A DNA stretch of 10,442 bases, from NCBI GenBank assembly GCA_046594105.1, contig JBKJQB010000055.1:1-10442 (forward strand), in the 5' to 3' direction. Below the pieces are notes generated by a model, which saw only the letters and a program-made list of their open reading frames with translations, was not told where the DNA came from and did not search any database. This stretch comes from JBDSGC01 sp046594105 (GTDB lineage Bacteria > Acidobacteriota > Thermoanaerobaculia > Gp7-AA8). Position numbers and translations under genes: made by a program. Position 1 is the first letter of the stretch, and every line of letters starts with the position of its first letter. Positions 1 through 7,300 of the stretch are shown here, one piece after another.

Positions 1-65
1 GTTTTCTGGTCCTTCACGACACCACGATCGCCGAGTTTGAGTCGTGGCTGGAGACGGCCCGATAG
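1..65 (+). CDS. Polysaccharide deacetylase, 3' end only (paralogue of the gene at 1349-2182)
   Basis: Only the last 20 codons are inside the window, read from position 3 to the TAG at 63-65; the gene starts left of the window. The peptide ends in EFESWLETAR. The complete polysaccharide deacetylase at 1349-2182 ends in EFESWLETAK, and the two C-termini align without a gap from a shared Phe-Leu onward. At DNA level 33-58 matches 2150-2175 with two differences in 26 bases. The catalytic domain is not visible, so the function is taken entirely from the paralogue: a CE4-type esterase removing acetyl groups from a cell-wall or extracellular polysaccharide. The next element, a minus-strand pseudogene at about 96-152, also matches the neighbour of that paralogue, which supports an ancient duplication of both genes together. 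Confidence 0.75.
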   Translation, partial: FLVLHDTTIAEFESWLETAR

Positions 66-95
66 CCGTCACTTCGTTCCCGGACCGGGCGTCGC

Positions 96-152
96 CGCTC
101 GTCGACCTCGAACTCCGCCGACCCGATGCGCGAAGCGAGCAGCTCCGCGCTC
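96..152 (-). pseudogene. Decayed remnant of the uncharacterised gene at 2213-2722
   Basis: Read on the minus strand, 107-148 encodes AELLASRIGSAEFE, which differs at one residue from AELLASRIGAAEFE in the intact gene at 2213-2722; the DNA differs at 6 of 42 positions from 2504-2545. The frame then jumps to VDER at the 11 bases 96-106, which are identical to 2235-2245 near the 3' end of the intact gene. The bases equivalent to 2246-2503 (258, an in-frame 86 codons) are missing. The 5' part of the gene is also gone: similarity stops about 3-5 bases from the stop codon of the metallophosphatase. The remnant lies just after the deacetylase tail at 1-65 and converges on it, exactly as the intact gene converges on its deacetylase. 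It is too short and broken to be functional. Confidence 0.72.
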
Positions 153-154
153 TC

Positions 155-1171
155 TCACTTTTCGACGACGAACGGCTGGCTTCTGGCCACACCTTCATGA
201 TCGTAAAAGGTGATGGTCAGGCGAGCGCTCTCGATCTCCAGAACGGCGAACCCGAACATGGCCGCAACGGGATCGGGAAATAACGTCGGTGGCTCGGTTT
301 TCAGCGCCGCCGGTTTGCGGGCGCGCATGTCCCCGATCCCGGAGCCCGCGCCGCTCACCAGGAAAAGGGGCTTTTTGCGGCTTCGAAGGTTCCCCAGCAG
401 TTCGAGGTCGTGATCGTGACCGCAGATGTAAAGGTCGACGTGTCCCGATGTCAGCAACGGTAGAAGCCGCCGCATGTTCTGCTGATCGAGAGAGTTGATT
501 CTTCCATGCTCGCCGGAGGAGTAGATGGTGTGATGACCCACCACGATCCGCCACGGCTTGGTGGACTCCCGCAAACGCTGCTGAAGCCACGAGGTGATTG
601 AGGCCGCGGTTCCGCTCTGGAGAAAAGGGCGATCCCAGCGACTGGCCAGTGGCTGCGTGTCGATCATCAGCAAATCCGCCGCTGCGGTCTTGACCACGTA
701 GTTCTCCGCCGGAAATGACCAGCCGGGGACGGTTCCGGTTGCTTCGATCTCCGCGGCGGGGTTGGCGGCAAAACTGGCGCAGGCGTCGGACTTCGTCCGG
801 TTGCGGGAGGGGTCACCGTAATCGTGGTTGCCGAAGACGGGGAAGATCGGAACTCCGGCCGGCCCGAAGTGCTCGGTGATCTTCGTCCACTGAGGGTCAT
901 CCACCGAGGAGACGCCGCACTGATAGAAGTTATCGCCCACCAGGATGATGGCATCGATGGCGCGATCCTTTTGCACCGCCAGGATTCCGGCGCGCAGTCG
1001 CGAGTGAGTCGCACCGGCGTCACCGGTGATCAGGAGCCGGAGGGCAGGCCCTTTCGCTTCCAGCGTCAGGCTGGCCGGCTCCCTCACCGGTTGCCTGGCG
1101 TCGCCTGCAACCAGGGGAGCGGCAATCAGGAGGAAGGGGAGGCAGAGGGCGATTGCTCGTGGAGAGGCCAT
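155..1171 (-). CDS. Secreted metallophosphatase of the purple acid phosphatase (TRAP) type
   Basis: Predicted exported phosphomonoesterase of 338 residues with a dinuclear metal centre. Residues 1-23 look like a signal peptide (short basic start, hydrophobic LCLPFLLIAAPLVAG), so the enzyme probably acts in the periplasm or outside the cell. The purple acid phosphatase motifs appear in order: GDAG (50-53), GDNFY (79-83, including the Tyr that gives these enzymes their colour), GNHD (114-117), VVGHH (210-214) and CGHDHDLELL (250-259). The last two closely resemble the small mammalian-type tartrate-resistant acid phosphatases. Length fits that small single-domain class. The natural substrate cannot be read from sequence; release of phosphate from organic phosphomonoesters is likely. 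The ATG at 1171 is chosen because it starts the signal peptide. The gene is divergent from the deacetylase at 1349 and its stop abuts the pseudogene remnant. Confidence 0.9.
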   Translation of the reverse strand: MASPRAIALCLPFLLIAAPLVAGDARQPVREPASLTLEAKGPALRLLITGDAGATHSRLRAGILAVQKDRAIDAIILVGDNFYQCGVSSVDDPQWTKITEHFGPAGVPIFPVFGNHDYGDPSRNRTKSDACASFAANPAAEIEATGTVPGWSFPAENYVVKTAAADLLMIDTQPLASRWDRPFLQSGTAASITSWLQQRLRESTKPWRIVVGHHTIYSSGEHGRINSLDQQNMRRLLPLLTSGHVDLYICGHDHDLELLGNLRSRKKPLFLVSGAGSGIGDMRARKPAALKTEPPTLFPDPVAAMFGFAVLEIESARLTITFYDHEGVARSQPFVVEK

Positions 1172-1348
1172 GGCCCCAGACTACCTCGCCCTTCGGACTT
1201 TCGTTGCAGACTTGTCGTGACACGGATTCGACGCGGTCTTCCCCGATCGAACTGGATGAGGAAGTGTTGTCAGGATCCCAGCGGCGCACCGCGCCGCCAG
1301 GGCCCAGATGGCATGCTGCTTGATGAAAGATGAGGCCGGCCATCGCGA
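1172..1348. promoter_or_regulatory. Divergent intergenic region between phosphatase and deacetylase genes
   Basis: These 177 bases separate two genes that point away from each other, so both promoters, and any shared control site, should lie here. I could not find a convincing -10/-35 pair on either strand. Ribosome-binding sites are weak on both sides: a GAGG about 13 bases before the phosphatase ATG, and a GATGAGG about 11 bases before the deacetylase ATG. No long open frame in this stretch resembles a protein family. Confidence 0.4.
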
Positions 1349-2182
1349 ATGATCTTCTTTTTCCTGATGTCCCTTGGAGTCCTCGCCGGTGATCTGACCG
1401 CATCCCCGCTCCTCTCCGAGCGACCGAGGGTGGTGATCCTGGGGTACCACGAAGTGGAGCCCGGCGGTGTTCCGGCTCACGCCACCATCCCCCGCGGGAT
1501 AGCCGTGTCGAACGCTCCCGCCGAACTGAACCGTTACACCGTCAGTACGGACGACTTCCGGGCCCAGCTCGACTCGCTGGATCGTCACGGCTACACGGTG
1601 ATTCCGTTGCGGCATCTCAAAGAATTCCTGACCGGAGCGAGACCCTTCCTGCCGGCGCGTTCGGTTGTCATCACCGCGGACGACGGTTGGATTTCGGTGA
1701 AGACGCAGATGCAGCCGGAGCTCAGCCGGAGGGGGATGCCCTTCACCGCCTTTGTCTATCCCTCGGTTGTGGAGCAGCACTCCCAGCATCCCTTCAATCT
1801 CACATGGGAAGATGTCGCCAGCCTGTCCGCGCAGGGCGTGGACATCGAAAGCCATTCGCTGTCGCACCCCTTTCTGAGCCGGGCGCGACATCCGGAGATG
1901 GAGGAAGCGGCGTATTCAGAATGGCTGGCCATCGAGCTGAGAAAGAGCAGGGAGCTGCTGGAGGAGCACATCTGCAGCGATGTGAAATTCCTGGCCTATC
2001 CCTTCGGAGACTTCGACGAGACGGTGGTGTCGGCGGCGAAAGGGGCGGGATACACCGCCGCGGTCACCGTGCGAAGAGGGGTGGTCAACACAGGGGCTGA
2101 CCCCATGATGCTCGGCCGGTTTCTATTGCATAACGACACTGCGCTCGGCGAGTTCGAGTCGTGGCTGGAAACGGCGAAGTAA
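1349..2182 (+). CDS. Polysaccharide deacetylase (CE4 / NodB-homology domain), probably exported
   Basis: Predicted metal-dependent esterase of 277 residues that removes acetyl groups from N-acetylated sugars in a polysaccharide or peptidoglycan. NodB-homology motifs are visible: GYHEV near the start (32-36), VVITADDGW with the Asp pair D111-D112 (motif 1), ESHSLSHPFL with the metal-binding H169 and H173 (motif 2), and LAYPFGDFDE (215-224, motif 3). Motif 1 has Ala-Asp-Asp-Gly in place of the common Phe-Asp-Asp-Gly; the catalytic Asp is kept. The first 19 residues are hydrophobic (MIFFFLMSLGVLAG) and suggest export, although they lack a basic n-region. An in-frame TGA at 1331 rules out a longer start; the ATG at 1367 is an alternative. 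A sister gene ends at position 65. The target polysaccharide is unknown. Confidence 0.88.
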   Translation: MIFFFLMSLGVLAGDLTASPLLSERPRVVILGYHEVEPGGVPAHATIPRGIAVSNAPAELNRYTVSTDDFRAQLDSLDRHGYTVIPLRHLKEFLTGARPFLPARSVVITADDGWISVKTQMQPELSRRGMPFTAFVYPSVVEQHSQHPFNLTWEDVASLSAQGVDIESHSLSHPFLSRARHPEMEEAAYSEWLAIELRKSRELLEEHICSDVKFLAYPFGDFDETVVSAAKGAGYTAAVTVRRGVVNTGADPMMLGRFLLHNDTALGEFESWLETAK

Positions 2183-2212
2183 ACGAGTCTCAGCGGCTCT
2201 CGCTGCGGCGCT

Positions 2213-2722
2213 TCACGCACCAGAGCTTGCGGCGCGCTCGTCGACTACAGGCCAGGTTCCTGCCTGCCATTGGCCACCCATCAGCAGGCCTGCGGAGGCG
2301 AGATACACATTGATGTCTTGTGCAGGAAAGTCGCTGTCGAGCCGGGTGGCGGCGGCGCGAACGGCGTCCGCGGTCGGGGGAGTGTAGTCGTCGATCTCGA
2401 TCGAGCCGTTGACGTGCGGCACGCCCCATTGATCGAGGAATGCGGCGAGCAGCTTCGACTGGTCGTGCGTGTGGTACAGCATCAGCGCGGTGTCGAAGGC
2501 CGCCTCGAATTCTGCCGCTCCGATGCGCGAGGCCAGCAGCTCCGCTTTCTTTTCGGGAGCCATTTTCCGGATCGTCTCGTCGCGGAAGTTCATGGCCCGG
2601 GCCAGCTGCGCGGCAGCGAGCATCTTCGCCGAGTCGTCGCCGTGCTTCCAGAATGCGGTGAGAATCCTGCGGCGCTGGTCGGGGTCGGCGAGCTCTTTGA
2701 GGATACGGCGGGCGGTCCACAT
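2213..2722 (-). CDS. Uncharacterised 169-residue protein, paralogue of the remnant at 96-152
   Basis: I do not recognise a family. The product is mostly helical in character, with no signal peptide or membrane segment, so it is probably cytoplasmic. The N-terminal half is rich in charged and Ala residues (LAAAQLARAMNF, KKAELLASRIGAAEFEAAFD) and the second half includes a LYHTHDQSKLLAAFLDQWGV stretch. No catalytic motif stands out. The ATG at 2722 is preceded by AGGA nine bases upstream, which supports this start. A second open frame on the same strand (2190-2720) overlaps it; this frame is preferred because it is the one whose protein sequence is conserved in the decayed copy at 96-152 (13 of 14 residues identical). 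It converges on the deacetylase with a 30-base gap, and the same arrangement is found in the decayed copy. Confidence 0.75.
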   Translation of the reverse strand: MWTARRILKELADPDQRRRILTAFWKHGDDSAKMLAAAQLARAMNFRDETIRKMAPEKKAELLASRIGAAEFEAAFDTALMLYHTHDQSKLLAAFLDQWGVPHVNGSIEIDDYTPPTADAVRAAATRLDSDFPAQDINVYLASAGLLMGGQWQAGTWPVVDERAASSGA

Positions 2723-2785
2723 GGCCGCGTATCCTACGCCACCTCGTCGACGGCCGGAGCGTCCTCGTTTCTGTAAGGAGAGGCC

Positions 2786-3502
2786 TTACGGGGTGTAACG
2801 GCGAGTGGGGATGCCTTCCACTTTGCTGATGCTCAGCTCGGCCATCAACCGGATCAGCTGGCGGCCTTCCGCATCCGCCTTCTCGAAGGTCTCACAAAGC
2901 ATGGCGATATTGTCGCGGCCCTCCTCGGCGGAGATGGTGAACCCGTCGGAGGGCTGGTCGGAACGGGTGGTGGTGGTGCGGCGCCATGCACCGTTGATCA
3001 GTTCGAAGCGCAGGAACTCGGAACCCTTCCCGGTCTGGAAAATCTGCGCCGCCTTGGCCGGGACACCGTGCGCGTTTGCCTTCTGCTCATCCAGAGCACG
3101 GGCGACCACCTCCGAGATCATGCGCCGGAGGTTTTTGGCTGAGTTTCCGATGGCCTTCTCGATGGCCAGGCCGGCGTGGTAGATGCTTTTTTCGTTCTTG
3201 TCTTTGGCCAGTTTGTGCAGCGTGCTCCGGGTGACGCGGCACTGCAATTCGATTCCGCTTCCTTCCCAATCGAAGATCAGCAGGCATTCCTGGCCGATGG
3301 CTGGCAGAGTTCCCTGGTGGGCGACGCGCAGCCCATTGAGCGACGCGTCCACGATGAAGACGCGCGAAGATCCGATCTTCCCTGCCATGGCGCGGACCAG
3401 CGTCACGCGCTGGTATTGACGTCGTTCTTCGGGTGGGGCGGCCACGTGCAGGGATTGTAAAGCAAGGGGACGGTCCTGCTCGCTGGGCAGGCGCTCGCTC
3501 AT
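2786..3502 (-). CDS. PilZ-domain protein (putative c-di-GMP receptor)
   Basis: A 238-residue soluble protein with an N-terminal PilZ domain at about residues 22-120. Both c-di-GMP contact motifs of the family are present: RRQYQR (27-32, the RxxxR motif) and DASLNG (52-57, the DxSxxG motif). In known PilZ proteins these clamp a c-di-GMP dimer and alter motility, adhesion or exopolysaccharide output; the target here is unknown. The C-terminal half, about 120-238, is not a domain I know; it ends with a helical, charged stretch (RDNIAMLCETFEKADAEGRQLIRLMAEL). The start is the ATG at 3502, which overlaps the TGA stop of the DUF72 gene in an ATGA, so the two are probably translated in a coupled way. 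A longer frame reaches 3763, but those residues lie inside the DUF72 gene and are not PilZ-like. Confidence 0.88.
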   Translation of the reverse strand: MSERLPSEQDRPLALQSLHVAAPPEERRQYQRVTLVRAMAGKIGSSRVFIVDASLNGLRVAHQGTLPAIGQECLLIFDWEGSGIELQCRVTRSTLHKLAKDKNEKSIYHAGLAIEKAIGNSAKNLRRMISEVVARALDEQKANAHGVPAKAAQIFQTGKGSEFLRFELINGAWRRTTTTRSDQPSDGFTISAEEGRDNIAMLCETFEKADAEGRQLIRLMAELSISKVEGIPTRRYTP

Positions 3503-4215
3503 GAGGTCGTCGCCAGCTCCAGGAAACGACGGGCGTCTGCCGGGCGCGGAATGTTGTTGAACATCACGTAAGACGGAGTCCGGGCGGGAAGACGGGCGAT
3601 CAACTCCCGTAGCTCCTCGTCCGTATAAGGGCGATAGAAGCTCCCGATTCCATGCAGGCGCCAGTAGAGAAACTCCGGAGTGACCGAGGGTCGCAGGAAC
3701 GGGTCGACGGCATCGGCGAGGTTGAGATCCTGGGCGAGCTCCCGGAGCAGAGCGCCAGGCCACTCGCCGCGGGGCTCGAACAGCAGCTGGGTGCCCTCCG
3801 GCCGTTCGATTGCGTAGAAGAAGTCTCGCAACGCCGAGACGTTCTCCTCAGTCGGGCGGAAGCTGGCCGGGCACTGGAAAAGGATGGCGCTCGCGCGCAA
3901 CGTGCGGGCGCATGCCAGTGTCGTCTCCCAGGCACGCATGACGATGTCGGTGGCCTGGAATCCGCCGCAGTCCCGACGATCGCCCGGTGCGAGCGGAGTC
4001 TTGAGCCGGCGATAGGTGCGGCTGGTCGCTCGATGGGTGATGAGCTGCCAGGCTTTGATGGTGAACTCGAAGTCCTCCGGCGCCGCCTCGCGCCACCGCC
4101 GCAGCGTAGCCAGTGGTGGAGGTTCGTAAAAAGTCTGCTGCACCTCGACCGCCGGAAACGTCCGGTAGTAGAGGGTCTGATTGATCGTGAAGCCACACAG
4201 TCCGACCTTCAGCAT
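3499..4215 (-). CDS. DUF72 family protein (YecE-like)
   Basis: A 238-residue cytoplasmic protein of the DUF72 family, which has a TIM-barrel-like fold and no firmly established reaction. Family landmarks run in order: VGLCGF (4-9), VEVQQTFYEPP (23-33), FEFTIKAWQLITH (49-61), ILFQCPASFRPT (111-122), FEPRGEW (146-152), YWRLHGIGSFYRPY (184-197) and YVMFNN (206-211). The length is typical, so the gene looks complete and intact. The start chosen is the ATG at 4215, because MLKVGLCGF matches the usual N-terminus and an AGGGA lies about seven bases upstream; the frame continues to 4284, but that stretch reads through repeat DNA. It is first in a two-gene operon with the PilZ gene, which begins inside its stop codon, hinting at a shared process. 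Confidence 0.9.
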   Translation of the reverse strand: MLKVGLCGFTINQTLYYRTFPAVEVQQTFYEPPPLATLRRWREAAPEDFEFTIKAWQLITHRATSRTYRRLKTPLAPGDRRDCGGFQATDIVMRAWETTLACARTLRASAILFQCPASFRPTEENVSALRDFFYAIERPEGTQLLFEPRGEWPGALLRELAQDLNLADAVDPFLRPSVTPEFLYWRLHGIGSFYRPYTDEELRELIARLPARTPSYVMFNNIPRPADARRFLELATTS

Positions 4216-4260
4216 CGGCGGATCCCTGTTCACGAATGGGGCCGGGTTGGGAAGGCAGAC

Positions 4261-4303
4261 CCGCGGGCAGGATGCCCGCGGCACGGCCGGCAGGGATGCC
4301 GGC
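4261..4303. repeat. Tandem pair of GC-rich palindromes (REP-like intergenic repeat)
   Basis: Two adjacent perfect palindromes. The first pairs CCGCGGGC (4261-4268) with GCCCGCGG (4274-4281) around the loop AGGAT. The second pairs GCCGGC (4286-4291) with GCCGGC (4298-4303) around AGGGAT. The similar loops and stems indicate related units of one repeat type. The linking bases GCACGGCCGGC recur in the repeats at 7596-7637 and, inverted, at 9056-9074, so this looks like a dispersed intergenic family. It lies between divergent genes, so it is not acting as a shared 3' terminator. Confidence 0.65.
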
Positions 4304-4350
4304 GCTACAAAAGGCGCTTCCTTTCGCGCTGCCGCGATTCCCCTCTTCCC

Positions 4351-4356
4351 TATAAT
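4351..4356 (+). promoter_or_regulatory. Consensus -10 box (TATAAT) for the Asp-box protein gene
   Basis: A perfect TATAAT lies 25 bases before the ATG at 4382, an AT-rich island in GC-rich DNA. At 17 bases upstream I see no good TTGACA-like -35 box, so the promoter may be weak, activated or only partly sigma-70-like. Transcription would begin around 4362-4364, leaving a leader of about 20 bases that still includes the AAGGGG ribosome-binding site at 4369-4374. Confidence 0.5.
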
Positions 4357-4381
4357 GCTGCCTCTTCGAAGGGGTCAAACC

Positions 4382-7300
4382 ATGACGTCGTGCAGCCGTC
4401 GGATCGCAGTTTTAGTCGTTGCTGGAACCTCGGTGTTTTCGACGCTCATCGCGCAGACGCAAGCGGCGCTGCCCTGCGCTCCCACGGGCACGGGCTGCGC
4501 GGTCAGCCTCACCGTTGCGGGGGAGATGCGCTGGCGGATGGTGGGACCGTTTCGCGGGGGACGGACGGTCGCTGCCGTCGGGATTCCGGCGCAGCCGAAT
4601 GTCTTCTACATCGGCGTCAACAACGGCGGCGTCTGGAAGTCGACGGACTACGGACGGATCTGGACGCCGATCTTCGACAGCCAGCCCACCGGCTCGATCG
4701 GTGCCATCGCCATCGCACCCTCCGACCCCTCGACGGTTTACGTCGGCAGCGGAGAAGGACTGCAGCGGCCCGACCTCTCCACCGGCGACGGCATCTACAA
4801 ATCGACCGACGCCGGCCTCACCTGGACCCACCTCGGCCTGCGTGACGGTCAGCAGATTCCGGCCATCATCGTCGACCCCAAGGACCCGAACCGCCTCTTC
4901 GTCGCGGTCCTCGGTCATCCCTACGGACCGAACGAGGAGCGCGGCATCTTCCGTTCAACCGACGGCGGCAAGTCGTTCACCAAGGTGCTCTTTCGCGACG
5001 AAAATACTGGCGGGATGGATCTGGCCTTCGATCCCTCCGACTCCCAGACCGTGTACGCCGATCTCTGGCAGGCCCGTCAGGGACCATGGGAGAACGGTGA
5101 CTTCGCCGGTTCCGGCAGTGGCCTCTATAAGTCTGTCGACGGAGGCACGACCTGGAAGCGGCTGACGGCCGGCCTCCCGTCCAACAGCGAGGGGCTGGGC
5201 AGGATCGGGCTGGAGGTGGCCGCCGCCGATCCGGCCAGGCTGTACGCCATCGTCGATGCCACGAAGCTTGGCGGCCTCTATCGGTCCGATGACCGTGGCG
5301 AGAGCTGGAAACTGATCAACGCCGACACCCGGCTGTGGGGACGGGGAGGAGACTTCAACGAGGTCCGCGCCGATCCGAAGAATCCGGATGTGGTCTACGT
5401 CGCCAACGTGGTGACCTGGAAGTCCACCGATGGCGGGAAGAACTTCGCAGCCTTCCGGGGTGCGCCGGGGGGGGACGACTATCACCGCATCTGGATCAAC
5501 CCGAACGACACGAAAACGATCCTCATCGCCTCCGATCAGGGTGCCATCATCACGGTGAACGGTGGCGCGAGCTGGAGCTCCTGGTACAACCAGCCAACCG
5601 CGCAGATGTATCACGTCAACGCCGACAACGCCTTTCCGTATCGGGTGTGCGGCGGGCAGCAGGAGAGCGGCTCGGCCTGCGTGCAGAGCCGCAGTGATGA
5701 CGGCGCGATCACCTTCCGCAACTGGAGTCCGGTGGGCGTGGAGGAGTATGGCTACGCCGTTCCCGATCCCCTGAATCCCGATCTGGTCTACGGCGGAAGA
5801 GTGTCCCGCTACGACCGACGCACCGGCCAGACCGCGCAGATCGGGCCGAAGCCGCTGCGCACTTCCGGATACCGCATTCTCCGCACCGCTCCGCTGGTGT
5901 TCTCCACGGTCGATCCCCACATCCTCTTCTTCGGTGCGAACACCATCTGGAAGACGGCCAACGGTGGCCAGAGCTGGACCGAGATCAGTCCCGACCTGAC
6001 GCGGAAGGAATGGGCCGTCCCGCCGAACGTCGGGGTGTATGCGACGACGCCGGCGGCCAAGGTCACCCGGCGCGGTGTGGTGTACGCCATCGCCCCTTCG
6101 CCGCTGGAGGGCAACCGGATCTGGGCGGGCACTGACGATGGGCTCATTCACATGACGGCCGACGGCGGAACGCTCTGGAAAAATGTGACCCCCCCTGAGC
6201 TGCGACCATGGGCCAAAGTCTCCATCCTGGAGGCCTCGCACTTCGATCCTCTGGCTGCGTATGCGGCCATCAACACCTTCCGGCTCGACGATCTCCGCCC
6301 CCACATCCTGCGCACCAGCGATGGCGGCGCGACCTGGACCTCGATCACGGCGGGGATTCCCGACGGCGGGATCATCAATGTGGTCCGCGAGGATCCGAAG
6401 AAGAAAGGGCTGCTCTACGCTGGCAGCGAGCGGGAAGTGTTCGTGTCCTTCGACGATGGGGACCACTGGCAATCGCTGCGGTTGAACATGCCCGCGTCGT
6501 CGATCCGCGATCTCATCGTTCATGGAGACGATCTTGTGGTGGCCACGCATGGTCGTGGTTTCTGGATTCTGGATGACGTCGAAACGCTCCGTCAGTCGTC
6601 CGCAGCGGCGGCGGAGAGCGTCTTTTTGTACAAGCCGCCGCAAGCGTGGCGCTGGCGATGGAATCAGAACAGCGACACGCCGCTGCCACCGGATGAACCA
6701 GCGGGACAGAATCCGCCGGAGGGAGCGATCCTCGATTACAGCCTGAAAAGCGGGGTTTCCGGGCCGCTGACTCTGGAGATTCTCGACAGCAAGGGCGCGA
6801 TGATCCGTCGCTACTCGAGCGCGGACAAGGCGACCCAGCCCGCCGACGCCGGCCAGGTTCCCGCGTATTGGATTCGTCCGCCACAGATCCTTTCCGCCGC
6901 GGCCGGAGTGCACCGCTTCCTGTGGGACCTGCGCTACGCGCCCGCGCCTGGAACCACTGTGCGTTATCCCATCGCCGCGATTTACGGGGACACCGCACCG
7001 ATGCCATCGTCGCCATGGGTGCCCTCCGGTTCCTACACCGTGAAGCTGACTGCGGGCGGGCGCAGCGTGACGCAGCCGCTGACGGTTCGCATGGATCCGC
7101 GCGTGACCACCTCCACTGCCGGTCTGCAACGACAGTTCGAGCTCTCCAGGGCCCTCTACGACGGGATCGTCACTTTGACCGGCAGCACCGACCGCCTCCA
7201 CGCAGTGCGCGAACAGCTCAAAGCACTGAAGGGGAGAAGCGGAACCCTGGAGACCTCGCTCGATGCTCTGGATCAATCTGCGGCGACCCTGGAGGGAGCC

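Larger units (their letters stand above)
4216..4381. promoter_or_regulatory. Divergent intergenic region with repeats and a promoter
   Basis: The DUF72 gene leaves this region to the left and the Asp-box protein gene to the right, so it should hold both promoters. Its centre is the GC-rich double hairpin at 4261-4303. Toward the right gene there is a consensus TATAAT. On the minus strand the same bases read TATAGG, a possible but weaker -10 for the DUF72-PilZ operon; if used, the hairpins would lie in that operon's leader RNA. Confidence 0.4.

Noticed and set aside
2190..2720. Alternative minus-strand frame overlapping 2213-2722
   Set aside because: Its product is Arg/Pro-rich with no family-like features, whereas the other frame is the one conserved as protein in the decayed copy at 96-152.
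3503..3763. N-terminal extension of the PilZ protein
   Set aside because: The added residues are encoded inside the DUF72 gene and are unlike PilZ proteins; the ATGA overlap gives a better start.
4216..4284. N-terminal extension of the DUF72 protein
   Set aside because: It reads through palindromic repeat DNA, while the ATG at 4215 gives the family's N-terminus and has a ribosome-binding site.
4261..4303. CRISPR array
   Set aside because: There are only two adjacent palindromes with different stems and no spacers.
4181..4381. Upstream extension of the Asp-box protein
   Set aside because: It would bury the signal peptide and translate the promoter and hairpins.
4955..7276. 773-codon open frame on the minus strand
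   Set aside because: It lies wholly opposite the Asp-box protein, whose signal peptide and eleven motifs prove the plus-strand frame. Long antisense frames are expected in GC-rich DNA.
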